Assembly: GCA_958295735.1 (NCBI GenBank)
Contig: OY282369.1
Location: forward strand, 1,224,161-1,288,160
DNA length: 64,000 nucleotides
Origin: an uncultured Candidatus Cenarchaeum sp.
Lineage (GTDB): Archaea; Thermoproteota; Nitrososphaeria; Nitrososphaerales; Nitrosopumilaceae
Reading direction: 5' to 3'
The position numbers and the translations under genes are program-made. Shown in pieces: positions 34,775 to 42,960 of this stretch; position 1 is the first letter of the stretch; each line of letters starts with the position of its first letter. The notes below the pieces were generated by a model that saw only the letters and a list, made by a program, of their open reading frames with translations, had not been told where the DNA came from and did not search any database.

Positions 34775-35917
34775 ATGGAGCCGCGCACCGTGCCCGATCT
34801 GCGGGACAACAAGAGCATATTGCGCATAGCCAAAGAATTCCAGTTCAGCAAGGTGGAGCGCATCGAGGAGTTCATCATGGACTTCGACGTGCAGGGCCGG
34901 ATCGAGAAGAAGATGGAATGCGTGGTGAGGGGGGGCATGTGCGTGCCGTTCTACACGCAGGAGGGGGAGATAAGCAGGCTGAGCAGAGACGTCGACCTGA
35001 TTACGAGGGCCGACCGCGCCAGCGTGCAGTCGTGCATGGACGAGATAGCCGACGAGGACTCCCGCCTCGAGGTGGAGCTCGGCGAGCCCGAAAAACCCAG
35101 TCCGGTGGACAACTTGATCTCGTATTGGATCCACTATAAATCCGTTTTTGGGAACACGGACAAGATCAGGGTCGACTTTATACACGGCATGGATATTGAA
35201 GTTCCCGTCAGGAGGATCTTGGAGGTCGAGTTGTTCAAGATGCGCTTGGCCCACTCTGCCACCATCCTGACTAGGGGAGCGCTCATAGCAGACAAGATTA
35301 CCACGCTCGCGCTTGGCGAGATCGGGCTAACCGAGGAAAAATACTCGAACATACCGAAACACGTCTACGACATCGGGACACAGATCAGGATGTCCGACAG
35401 CGACGACCTAAAACAGGCGCTGGAGACCTTCGGCGCCTTCACCGCATTCAAGGCCAGGAAATACAGGCACGAACCGCCCTACACGGTGACCAGCACCCTG
35501 CAAGCCATAACCGCGGCGCTCGGGGGGTTTGTAGGCGACAATTCGCCCCTCCGCATGCGGAGGAAGCACGAGGATCGGCATCGAAGCTTTTGCAGGACGT
35601 ACCTGAGCAAGAAGGAAGAGTACGAAAAGAGCCAGCATTTGGGAGACATGTTGCTGACGCATTACTTTGCGGAAATCGTCGGAAAGTACCTCGAGTCGCC
35701 CTCCAACAGAGACGCCCTAGTTGAGAATGTCGCGGGAGTCCTGCGGGAGATAGAGGAGGCGGAGGAGTTGGAAGCAGAGGAGGCAGAAGAGAGGCGCAGA
35801 ACCATGCTGGACGGCCTTCCAGGTGGTCACCGCGTACTCAAGGGCACGTTGAGCGCAGCCCAGCTGGATCACGCAATCCTGTACTTGGGGATTCGCAGGC
35901 TCTGCGGCACCATTTAG
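34775..35917 (+). CDS. AbiEii/AbiGii-type nucleotidyltransferase
   Basis: The 380-residue protein starts at the ATG two bases after the MORC2 stop. The N-terminal part shows VVRGGMCVPFY (residues 50-60) and RLSRDVDLIT, corresponding to the GGT-x(n)-R-S-x-D-x-D-L nucleotidyltransferase core of AbiEii-like toxins. A helical region with RGALIADKITTLALGEIGL, the AbiEii-type K-x-x-AL segment, follows. AbiEii proteins are toxins of type IV toxin-antitoxin or abortive-infection systems; their usual AbiEi antitoxin is absent. The coupling with a MORC ATPase suggests that MORC2 senses invaders and controls this enzyme. The C-terminus has a Glu-rich coiled coil (EEAEELEAEEAEERRR). Confidence 0.72.
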   Translation: MEPRTVPDLRDNKSILRIAKEFQFSKVERIEEFIMDFDVQGRIEKKMECVVRGGMCVPFYTQEGEISRLSRDVDLITRADRASVQSCMDEIADEDSRLEVELGEPEKPSPVDNLISYWIHYKSVFGNTDKIRVDFIHGMDIEVPVRRILEVELFKMRLAHSATILTRGALIADKITTLALGEIGLTEEKYSNIPKHVYDIGTQIRMSDSDDLKQALETFGAFTAFKARKYRHEPPYTVTSTLQAITAALGGFVGDNSPLRMRRKHEDRHRSFCRTYLSKKEEYEKSQHLGDMLLTHYFAEIVGKYLESPSNRDALVENVAGVLREIEEAEELEAEEAEERRRTMLDGLPGGHRVLKGTLSAAQLDHAILYLGIRRLCGTI

Positions 35918-36148
35918 GACGTCGCCCCGCCCAGGCACGGAACCGCGCGGCGGGCGCTTCTACGGCCGGCGAACAAACGCGAACCCGGACGATCCGTGCC
36001 CGAACGCATGCCTCCTCTCCTCCGCAAAGCGCGCCGGCATCATGCGCGTGGCGGCAGAGATCGGTTGCGCGTGGTTCCGTCCGGCGCGCGGGGGCTTTGG
36101 CGGCGCGTCTGCTTCGCCCGGAGAGAGGCGCCGCGGGCGGAAAAGTGG
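35918..36148. other. Gap between AbiEii-like gene and tRNA-Val
   Basis: About 230 bp with no recognised gene. It marks the change from defence island to chromosomal backbone. Confidence 0.5.
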
Positions 36149-36222
36149 TGGGCCGAGAGAGATTCGAACTCACGATCACCGCCGTGTCGAGGCGGTATCC
36201 TAACCAGCTAGACTACCGGCCC
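36149..36222 (-). tRNA. tRNA-Val (anticodon GAC)
   Basis: The minus-strand cloverleaf has acceptor GGGCCGG/TCGGCCC, D arm, anticodon stem CCGCC/GGCGG with loop TCGACAC, a T arm with loop TTCGAAT and discriminator A. GAC reads Val. Two features are odd: position 33 is C instead of the near-universal U, and the T stem has one T-T mismatch. The CCA is not encoded. The gene lies at the right border of the defence island, a common integration setting, though no attachment-site duplicate was identified. Confidence 0.85.
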
Positions 36223-36271
36223 TGAGCGGGCGACGGCCCGCGGCGTTATTAACCTTCACAAGATTCCAGCC

Positions 36272-36363
36272 GTATGAGGTCACGTACCCGCCAATCACAG
36301 GCGTGAAAGCCACTCCGTTGATCCGGATTCACGCCTGAGGAGCGGGGGGTGCTGACCTCGTAC
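36272..36363. mobile_element. MITE copy A with exact 8-bp target duplication
   Basis: The MITE runs from GTATGAGGTCACGTACCCG to the inverted GGTGCTGACCTCGTAC and is flanked by TTCCAGCC at 36264-36271 and 36364-36371. Its internal inverted motifs (CACAGGCGTGAA and TTCACGCCTGAGG) are shared with copies B and C. It lies about 120 bp upstream of bluB. Confidence 0.92.
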
Positions 36364-36483
36364 TTCCAGCCCGCGCGGCGGCCCCGATCGCGGGCGCGGG
36401 CGGCCGCCGCGGAACGGGCCGCGGGGCCCCGCCGGCGCGCCCCGCAAGGAAAGGATGAAAAGAAGGCGGGCGCGGGCGGCCGC

Positions 36484-37200
36484 ATGGAAGGCCTGTCGGA
36501 GGGGGAAAAGGCGGGGTTCTACAAGGCGGTCTTCACGAGGAGGGACGTCAGGTCCGGGTTCACGGGGAGCGAGGTGGGCGCCGCGGCGCTCGCCCGCGTG
36601 CTGAGGGCCGCGCACCACGCCCCGTCCGTCGGGTTCTCGCAGCCGTGGAACTTCATACTGGTCAGGGACAGGGCCACCCGGGAGAGGGTCAAGAGGTCGT
36701 TCGAGGAGGAGCGGCTGCGCTCCTCGCGGCTCGTGGAGGAGCCCCGGAGATCCGAGTACCTGTCGTTCAAGCTGGAGGGCATACTGGACGCGCCGGTCAA
36801 CGTGTGCGTGACGTACGATCCGTCCAGGTCCGGGCCGTTCGTGATAGGGCGGGCGAGCGCGCCGGAGGCCGGCGCGTACAGCGTGTGCTGCGCGGTGCAG
36901 AACCTGTGGCTGGCCGCCAGGGCCGAGGGGCTCGGCGTGGGCTGGGTCAGCATACTGTCCAACGAGGCGCTGGCCGGGGCGCTCGGCCTGCCGGACGGGG
37001 TGACGCCGGTGGCCTACCTGTGCCTGGGGCACGTGGAGGAGTTCGCCCCGAGGCCCGATCTGGAGGAGGCCGGGTGGCTGCCGAGGCTGGGGCTGGAGGA
37101 CGTGGTGTACTATGAAAGGTGGGGGAGGGGCGAGGCGGGCCCCGGCTGGGAGAGCGGCGTCGGCGAGACGATCCGGCGCGGCGGCCCGGATTACCCTTAA
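36484..37200 (+). CDS. bluB: 5,6-Dimethylbenzimidazole synthase BluB
   Basis: Starting at MEGLSEGEKAGFY gives 238 residues; the frame upstream runs into the MITE and is not native. Nitroreductase-fold flavoprotein with BluB signatures: FTRRDVRSGF near residue 18, HHAPSVGFSQPWNF near 47, DPSRSGPFVIGR near 110 and GLGVGWVSIL near 148. BluB cleaves reduced FMN to 5,6-dimethylbenzimidazole, the lower ligand of cobalamin. With cobJ (57.3 kb) it indicates B12 synthesis, as expected in Thaumarchaeota. It stands between two tRNA genes as a single unit. Confidence 0.9.
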   Translation: MEGLSEGEKAGFYKAVFTRRDVRSGFTGSEVGAAALARVLRAAHHAPSVGFSQPWNFILVRDRATRERVKRSFEEERLRSSRLVEEPRRSEYLSFKLEGILDAPVNVCVTYDPSRSGPFVIGRASAPEAGAYSVCCAVQNLWLAARAEGLGVGWVSILSNEALAGALGLPDGVTPVAYLCLGHVEEFAPRPDLEEAGWLPRLGLEDVVYYERWGRGEAGPGWESGVGETIRRGGPDYP

Positions 37201-37224
37201 ATAATTCGCCCGGCGGTTTCCGGC

Positions 37225-37317
37225 GGGTTCGTAGCGCAGAGTCGGGACGACGCGAAGTATGGATAGCGCGGTAGCCTCCTAAGTTACAGGTCGAGGGATC
37301 GAAGCCCTCCGAGCCCG
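37225..37317 (+). tRNA. tRNA-Arg (anticodon CCT) with apparent 18-nt D-loop intron
   Basis: Acceptor GGGTTCG/CGAGCCC, anticodon stem GTAGC/GTTAC, loop CTCCTAA with CCT at 37278-37280, T stem GAGGG/CCCTC. The D stem GCGC/GCGC encloses 28 nt instead of about 10. Removing 18 nt (37238-37255) leaves a normal D loop AGTATGGATA. The insert can form GTCG-GGA-CGAC, so it looks like an archaeal intron at a non-canonical site. The T loop ATCGAAG and discriminator G are slightly unusual. Confidence 0.85.
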
Positions 37318-37477
37318 CCTTTCCGGGAATGCGGGGCCCGTCGCGGCCCCGGCCCGCCGGCGCCTTTCGATCCCCCGGCGCCGGCTTTCAAGCCCGGATC
37401 CGCCGCCGCGCTCCGAGGCGCGCCGCCGGAACCGCCGGGCCCGGCCGGTCAACTTTTGCCGCTGGTTGGGATAACCG

Positions 37478-37485
37478 TTTTAATA
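37478..37485 (+). promoter_or_regulatory. TATA-like box for the 36-aa conserved protein
   Basis: TTTTAATA lies 22-29 bp before the ATG at 37507, a good archaeal promoter for a leaderless transcript. Confidence 0.6.
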
Positions 37486-37506
37486 GCGGGGCGCCGCACC
37501 ACAAGC

Positions 37507-37617
37507 ATGGCCAAGTATGACGGAAAGGGCGGCAAGGCCGACCTTAACAACCATTCGAACCAGCTGAACTCCAACCACAGCGAGTATCGCGGTTCCGGCA
37601 AGAGCAAGAGCAAGTAA
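37507..37617 (+). CDS. Conserved small hydrophilic protein (36 aa)
   Basis: A 36-residue ORF beginning MAKYDGKGG, with a DLNNHSNQLN..S.EY core and a Lys/Ser-rich end. It resembles the short DNHxNQxNPNNxxY-type proteins that recur in Thaumarchaeota and many bacteria; function is unknown. It has a clear TATA-like box at the right distance and lower G+C than the surrounding non-coding DNA, so I consider it real despite its size. Confidence 0.7.
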   Translation: MAKYDGKGGKADLNNHSNQLNSNHSEYRGSGKSKSK

Positions 37618-38025
37618 CAAATCTTCACTCGGCAGGACGGCGCCGCCTACGCCAGGTACTCTAGGCGGACGGAGCGGGAGCCCGCCCAAGGGCAGGCCCC
37701 CCGCTCCGCCCATATTTTCACGCCAATATCCTTTCCAGCGCGGGGCCGCTTTCCCGCGGGGCGGGCCGGGCGGCCCGCGTTGGCCCTTTTCGGTTCCGCC
37801 CCGCGACCGGCGCGGGCCGCTTTTCCGCGGGGCGGGCCGGGCGGACACGGAGGCGCGCCGGCCGCAGGCGCGCAAGCGTTGAACCGGGCCCGCGCCTGGA
37901 AGGGGGGCGGCCGGCCCCGCGGGGGCGCGCGGCCTCGGGTCGGTTCTTTGGCCGCGCCTGCGCGGATGGCCGACCGACCGTTCGCAGGCGGGGTCGGCAG
38001 GCGGACCCGAGCCCGCGCGGGGCGC
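37618..38025. other. Gene-free stretch with G+C-rich direct repeats
   Basis: About 400 bp. A block containing CCGCGGGGCGGGCCGGGCGG occurs twice (about 37753 and 37826). It includes possible hairpins after the small gene (GGCGGACGGAGCGGG and the facing CCCGCTCCGCC), perhaps a terminator. No gene supported. Confidence 0.4.
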
Positions 38026-38114
38026 GTATGTGGTCAGCAACTCCCACTCAGGCGCGAATCTAGTTCGGCGAAGGCGTTTTCACGCATGTGACTGACGGGT
38101 GCGTGACCTCATAC
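38026..38114. mobile_element. MITE copy B with near-exact target duplication
   Basis: The MITE runs from GTATGTGGTCAGC to GTGACCTCATAC. Flanking 8-mers CGGGGCGC and CGGAGCGC match at seven of eight bases. The core AGGCGTTTTCACGC is shared with copy C. Confidence 0.85.
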
Positions 38115-38132
38115 CGGAGCGCGCCTGCGTGG

Positions 38133-38140
38133 TTTAAATA
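38133..38140 (+). promoter_or_regulatory. TATA-like box for flavin reductase gene
   Basis: TTTAAATA lies 22-29 bp before the GTG start at 38162 and just after MITE copy B, so the MITE did not remove it. Confidence 0.6.
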
Positions 38141-38161
38141 AAGAGCCGCGCGCGGGGCCCC

Positions 38162-38689
38162 GTGAAGGTCGTGGTCATATCCGGCAGCCCGAGGAAGGAG
38201 GCCGCCACGCAGCACATGATGAGGGCCGTGCACGAGCGCGTCGCGGCCAAGAACGCGGACGCGCGGTTCATCAACCTGGCAGAGGGCGGGATCGACTACT
38301 TCCGCGGGAACGCAGAGTACGGCGAGTCCACGATGCGCGCGGCCAGGGACATAACCGAGGCGGACGTCTGGCTGGTGGGCACGCCCATATACAACTCGTT
38401 CTTCAGCTCCGCCCTCAAGAACCTCTTCGAGTTCATCGACTACAAGAAGACCCCCGGAAAGGTGGCGGGCTTGGCCATAATGGCCGCCGGCGAGGTAGGG
38501 TTCACGGACGTGCAGACGCTCCTCACGCAGCTGATGTCGTACTTTGGGGTGGTGACCAACCCGAAGGCGGTGTACATGACCGCCGGGATGATCTCGGGAG
38601 GCGCGGTGGCCGACGCGGGCGCCCTGAAGCGCCTCGAGGAGCTTGCGGACGGCACGCTGGACCTGGCCGCCAGGGTGCGCGGCGCCTGA
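38162..38689 (+). CDS. NADPH-dependent FMN reductase / flavodoxin-fold oxidoreductase
   Basis: The 175-residue product starts at GTG with a TATA-like box 22 bp upstream. The flavodoxin-like fold shows VVISGSPRKEAATQ (FMN phosphate loop, residues 4-17), GTPIYNSFFSSALKNLFEF near 80 (flavin ring contact of the FMN_red family) and a C-terminal helix. Such enzymes reduce FMN, quinones or azo compounds with NAD(P)H. It could supply FMNH2, the substrate of nearby BluB, but that link is inference. Confidence 0.8.
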   Translation: MKVVVISGSPRKEAATQHMMRAVHERVAAKNADARFINLAEGGIDYFRGNAEYGESTMRAARDITEADVWLVGTPIYNSFFSSALKNLFEFIDYKKTPGKVAGLAIMAAGEVGFTDVQTLLTQLMSYFGVVTNPKAVYMTAGMISGGAVADAGALKRLEELADGTLDLAARVRGA

Positions 38690-38738
38690 CCGCGCCCGCC
38701 GCGAATGAGATTTAAGCCCGCCTCCCTCCCGCCGTGCC

Positions 38739-38885
38739 ATGGCGGAGCCCCCCGCAGAATGCCCCTGCCGCTGCCACTACGGCGGGGCGGTGAGCTGCCC
38801 CGGCTGCATTGACAGGCACGGCGGCGGGCGGGAAGGCTGCCCCCACTGTAGCAGCTCCGGGGCCGCCGAACCCGCGCGCGATTGA
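38739..38885 (+). CDS. Small Cys-rich protein, probable zinc ribbon (48 aa)
   Basis: A 48-residue ORF starting MAEPPAECPCRCHYGG, with CPGCIDRH and CPHC further on: seven Cys plus His, enough for one or two zinc sites. ATTTAAG at 38710-38716 is at leaderless spacing from the ATG. Unknown function; the motif spacing and promoter argue for a real gene. Confidence 0.55.
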   Translation: MAEPPAECPCRCHYGGAVSCPGCIDRHGGGREGCPHCSSSGAAEPARD

Positions 38886-39019
38886 ACTGCGCGGCAAGCG
38901 GGCGCCGCGCCCGTTGCGGCGCTCCCGGGCAGGCGGGCGCGCGCCGCCGTCCGCGCCGTGCCGCGCGCGGGAGCGCCCCGCCGATCCGGGTTCGCGCCCA
39001 GCAGTGGCGCGGCCGGCCC

Positions 39020-39466
39020 CTAGCCCCGCCGGGAGGCCAGCACCTTCAGGTTGGCGAGCTCCGACTTTAGCGACTCGATCTGCACCAGCGTCTGCAGGCT
39101 GGCTATCTCCCCCCTCAGGCGCCCTATCTCGGCATCCTTCAGCTTTACGGCCCCCTCCAGCCTCTCCAGCTCGCCGGTCAGCTCCTCCTTCGCCTCCGAG
39201 AGCAGGTAGGCGGGGGCCGCCCCCGGCGCGGGGGCCGCCTCACTCAAGCTTTTTTTTTCGGCGCGGGCCCCCAAGGAGTGGGCGTAGTCGGCGCTCTTCT
39301 GGGCCAGCCAGCACATGAGCACCAGGAACCAGGTGATCGGCACGGCCATGATGAACACGAATTCCAGGATCGGGTACGCCGGCGCCATGACCGCCCAGGC
39401 AACGGTCAGGGCGGCCGCGAACGCGCCGCACACGACGGTGGCGAGGTGGTTGCGGAGGTAGCCCAT
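39020..39466 (-). CDS. Two-TM membrane protein with cytoplasmic coiled coil
   Basis: The ATG at 39466 (MGYLRNHLATVV) is chosen because TATAATTTTA at 39490-39499 lies about 25 bp upstream; a longer frame would start inside the promoter. The protein (148 aa) has two hydrophobic segments (VVCGAFAAALTVAWAVM and ILEFVFIMAVPITWFLVL) and then a coiled coil rich in E/K/L (LERLEGAVKLKDAEIGRLRG). Function unknown; a membrane-anchored scaffold is plausible. Confidence 0.6.
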   Translation of the reverse strand: MGYLRNHLATVVCGAFAAALTVAWAVMAPAYPILEFVFIMAVPITWFLVLMCWLAQKSADYAHSLGARAEKKSLSEAAPAPGAAPAYLLSEAKEELTGELERLEGAVKLKDAEIGRLRGEIASLQTLVQIESLKSELANLKVLASRRG

Positions 39467-39559
39467 CGCGCCGGGATGCGGGCGGTCGCTTATAATTTTA
39501 GTGCACAGCAAGGGATGCCGCGCGCCGCCGGCGGCCGTCCGGCGGGCGCGCCGGCGCTG

Positions 39560-40261
39560 TCAGCCCAGGCGCGCCTGCCGCGGAAGGCCCCGCGGGGAGA
39601 CCGACCCCAGCACGTCTTCCGGCCCGGACATCCTCGCGGCGCCGCGGGCGAGCATCTCCCCCGGCCACCCCATGCCGGGATCGTCCGCCACCGAGTCCGC
39701 TATGAACAGGGGGCGCCGCAGCCGCAGCGCCTCCCAGCCCTGGTGCCGCGTCCCGCTGTGCTTTCCCGCCTCGACTATCACGGTCGCGCGCGATACGAGC
39801 GCCATCGTGAGGTTCCTCATCACGAAGTTGCCCCGGGCGACCGGCCTCCCGGGGGCGAACTGCGACAGCAGCAAGTGGCCCTCCGCGATGGCCTTTTGCA
39901 GCGCGGCGTTCTCCGCGGGGTACGCCCTGTCCAGCGGGGTCCCGAGGACCGCGATCGTCCTCCCCCGCAGGCGGATGGCCGTCCGGTGCGCCTCCGCGTC
40001 GATGCCCGCAGCCAGGCCGCTGACCACCACAATCCCGTTTTCCACCAGTGTCGCGGACACCGCGCGGGCGCGGCGGAGGCCCTCCCCCGACGGGCGCCTG
40101 GCCCCGATCACGGAGACCGGGGGGCGCTCTAGCGGGATGCGCATCGGGCCCCGCGCGTACAGCACCGGCGGGGCGTGCTTTTTCTCGGCGGGGGCGGGGC
40201 GGCGGCCCAGCAGATCCTCTAGAGACAGCGCGGCGCACGCGGCGGCGCTCTCCGTGGCCAT
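39560..40261 (-). CDS. dprA: DprA/Smf-type DNA-processing protein
   Basis: The start ATG at 40261 sits 21 bp after TATA-like TTTAAATT (40282-40289). The 233-residue Rossmann-like protein shows VSVIGARRPSGEG, VVSGLAAGIDAEAH (DprA SG-x-A-x-GID motif), IAVLGTPLDRAYPAEN and GNFVMRNLTMALVSRATVIVEA. In bacteria DprA loads RecA on incoming single-stranded DNA. Archaeal homologues lack a defined role. It lacks the extra N- and C-terminal domains of bacterial DprA. Confidence 0.8.
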   Translation of the reverse strand: MATESAAACAALSLEDLLGRRPAPAEKKHAPPVLYARGPMRIPLERPPVSVIGARRPSGEGLRRARAVSATLVENGIVVVSGLAAGIDAEAHRTAIRLRGRTIAVLGTPLDRAYPAENAALQKAIAEGHLLLSQFAPGRPVARGNFVMRNLTMALVSRATVIVEAGKHSGTRHQGWEALRLRRPLFIADSVADDPGMGWPGEMLARGAARMSGPEDVLGSVSPRGLPRQARLG

Positions 40262-40425
40262 CGCGTGCGGGCAACAGAGGAATTTAAATCGGTTTGCCGC
40301 CACCCGCGCGGGGCGGGCATGCCGCCGTCCGGGTGCGGGGGCGCCCCCGCCGGGCAGGATTCGCTGGCGGCGGAGGGCTGCTGGGCGCGCAACTAGCAAG
40401 CCGCTCAAAAGTTCGAGGCAAGCAG

Positions 40426-40496
40426 GGCGCAACACGGCGCAACACGGCGCAACACGGCGCAACACGGCGCAGCACGGCGCAGCACGGCGCAACACG
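40426..40496. repeat. 10-bp tandem repeat, about seven units
   Basis: The unit GGCGCAACAC is repeated with AACAC/AGCAC variants. It lies between dprA and the small membrane-protein gene. As 10 bp is not a multiple of three, it is unlikely to be coding. Confidence 0.9.
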
Positions 40497-40583
40497 AGGC
40501 CGGCAGGGCGCGCCCCCACGGCCCGGCGCCAGGAACAAGCAGAGCTCAGAAGCGTTTTTACCACAGAATGGCGAGCGGTTTCT

Positions 40584-40874
40584 ATGATCAGGGAAGCAAA
40601 AGCTGTCATTTTAGTCGTTGTTGTCATATTTACTGCCTATTTCGTCATATGTTTAATCGCCTACAATGAGCACGTAAGTAAAATACACTATGAACCGCAC
40701 TACATAGATGCCCCAAAGACCCAAGAGGTTTTTGTGAGGGATTTTAAAGACCATAACTGCAAAGAAATCAACAGCCGGCTATTCAGCATTGACAGACCGG
40801 ACGATTATGGCAAATGGGACTATTATGGCGACATGTTTGAGGAGGCACAACAACACAAGAGCGCCGTCTGCTGA
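40584..40874 (+). CDS. Low-G+C small membrane protein (96 aa)
   Basis: The product starts MIREAKAVILVVVVIFTAYF with one strong transmembrane segment (residues 7-27), followed by a polar acidic/aromatic tail ending in Cys. Composition is much more A+T-rich than the surroundings. A T-rich promoter-like GCGTTTTTACC precedes it by about 25 bp. Removing the two IS66-type insertions downstream would place the gene at 45071 about 75 bp after it in the same direction, so both probably belonged to one acquired unit. Function unknown. Confidence 0.55.
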   Translation: MIREAKAVILVVVVIFTAYFVICLIAYNEHVSKIHYEPHYIDAPKTQEVFVRDFKDHNCKEINSRLFSIDRPDDYGKWDYYGDMFEEAQQHKSAVC

Positions 40875-40910
40875 TCACCAAACCGCAGGCCGCGAGTGCA
40901 AGCGGGCGGG

Positions 40911-42951
40911 GTGTAGACTCACATCCACCGCCCAGCTGTGCCCAAAAGATGCCCGAGCCGGCGCGGCGGTGCCCGCCCCCGACAAGGCGTCGCGGCATCG
41001 CGCTATCTGGGGCCGGGACGAGTCCCGCCCTGGGCCGGGACGGCATCAGGGAGGATGTTGCCGCTCGCGCCGCCTCAGCACGCGTGCGTGACGGCAACGC
41101 GCAAGCCACTGCCGGATATCCGGCGGTTGCCGCCGCCGCCCCGCAGGGGAACGGCCCGGTGGGCGGCCGCGCGAACATGTCCCATTTCGGGTCGGCGAAG
41201 AGGGCCTTCAGCGCGAACGCCGGCCAGATTCCCAAGCGCCCGCGCGTCTAGAACACGGAGCACGTTACGGAGAGGCAGCGCATGCCTTCCGCGCTCCTCG
41301 GCCGGCGGCACAACTTCTTTTCCTTGGCCGGCCCCGCGCGTATCGCCTGCTCTGCCCCGTCGTTCTTGCAGGGCATGCCGGGGTGACTCAGGAACGTGAG
41401 CATGCGCGGTAGCGCGTTGGTCAGGGCCACGCGCATCTCGTGCTCCTTCCAGTACCCGTCAGCGATCTCGAGGACCTGCCTCTCGAGCTCCCGGATCGTT
41501 ACCTCGCCTGCCATGATGCCGCGGATCCTCCTGCACGCGTGGCGCAACCGCACGTACAGCTGCACGTGCTTCTCTTTCCCGTTGCGGATCGCGCAGCTCT
41601 TGGCGCGCCGCAACAGGTGGACGAGGCAGACCTGCCCCGCGTCTATTCTCTTGTACCCCGAGTACTCGTCGGTCACCGCCAGCTTGATCTTCAGTTCGGG
41701 GAAGTGCAGGCCCGGCACGGCCGCGCCCCTGCTGAGCACGAACACCACGCGCACCGCCTTGCCGCAGACGTACAACTTGGCGTACCCCCGATTCCCGTTC
41801 GCCTTGAAGTCTCGATCTTCGCGCGCGTCGGGTCCTTTCTCACGTGATCGGCGATGCTCTAGACGCCCGGCTCCAGCACGTCGGCGGTAGCGGTGCGGCA
41901 GTTGATGACCGAGGTCGCCGCCATCTTGACATGGTGGATCTGTTCTATGATCTCAGCGACGGGCTTGTCGGGTATGGACTTGTCGGCGTAAGTCATCACG
42001 TTCCCGAGCGGCTCGATCCCCACGCGCGTGCCCGGAATGGACTCCGACTTTGCCCCGCTGATCTTGCCGCGCGCGGCGCGCGCGGCGCGCGCGGCCGAGA
42101 TGCAGACTGCCTTGGCCTCCCTGATGCCGGGCAGCAGGAGGATCTTGTTGAAAGGCCGCTCCTTCTTCAGATGCTCGGCGGACCCGGTGTTCGCACGCGG
42201 AAAGGCCGTAGTGGCGCGTCTCCGGCTTGTACGAGTGCGACACCCCCTTGTGCCCGACGGGCGGGCCCATCTTTCCCGGCTTGCGATCGCCGTCGTGCGT
42301 GCCGTTCTCCCTGCGAAACTTGGCTCGATCGGCGTTGTGCCTCTCGGCATCGGGCTTGTAGCTGTCGCGCGAGTTTATCCGCTTCTCGGCATTTTCCAGC
42401 TTCGCGGCCAGCGCGCCACACTTCGCGCAGGCAGCCCCCCTTCGCCCCAGACGGCTTGGCGGCGGGGGGGGGGGCGGGCAACGGCAACGAGGCGGCGGGG
42501 GCGCTCCTCTCCGCCCCTGCCGCATCGCGGCCGCCGCCTCCGCCCCGCGCGGCCGCCGCTGCGTTCTCCGCCTTGCCATCCCGCCCCGCCGCCAACTCGG
42601 CCTTGAGGCTATCAATTTCGCCCCGCTGTCCGACCGACTCCATCCGCTTGCCCTAGTCGAGTTCTGCGTGCTTTGCTTCCAGGGCCGCCAGGCTGCGGGT
42701 CATCGCCACCAACTCCCGCACCAGCACCGTTTGAGTCGGGCATGTCTAGTGTTACGCGCGTGTGTTCCTTAAGCGTGGATACTGACAACTGGCGACAAGA
42801 TTGTGAAGGAGCGTTGGCCCGTAGCGCGCCCCGCGGCCCTCCGGCAGGACGGAATGCTCGCCTTCCGGCCGTCCCGCGCCTGCCGGCGCACCGCTCGCTT
42901 GCGAGGCGGCCCCCCATCAGGCGCGGCTGGCAAGTGGACATGAGTCCACAC
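40911..42951 (-). mobile_element. IS66-type element C, decayed
   Basis: Ends GTGTAGACTCACATCCAC (40911) and inverted GTGGACATGAGTCCACAC (to 42951) are near-inverted repeats. GCAAGCGG occurs at 40898-40905 and 42952-42959, an 8-bp duplication, though five extra bases separate the left copy from the terminus. The transposase inside is broken by several frameshifts. A truncated relative lies at about 51090-51999. Confidence 0.75.
41272..42760 (-). pseudogene. IS66-type transposase of element C, frameshifted
   Basis: Pieces in several minus-strand frames line up as an IS66 protein: a start region MPDSNGAGAGVGGDDP near 42740, then KPGKMGPPVGHKGVSHSYKPE near 42270, SIPDKPVAEIIEQIHH near 41960, and a C-terminal block with LAVTDEYSGYKRID, VCLVHLLRRAKS and KNDGAEQAIRAGPAKEKK near 41340. 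No single frame links them, so the gene is dead. Confidence 0.7.
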
Positions 42952-42960
42952 GCAAGCGGG

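Noticed and set aside
36349-36483. Longer start for bluB
   Set aside because: The added codons come from the MITE end and low-complexity DNA, and BluB homology starts at MEGLSEGEKAGFY.
40430-40500. CRISPR array in the GGCGCAACAC repeats
   Set aside because: The units are contiguous 10-mers without spacers.
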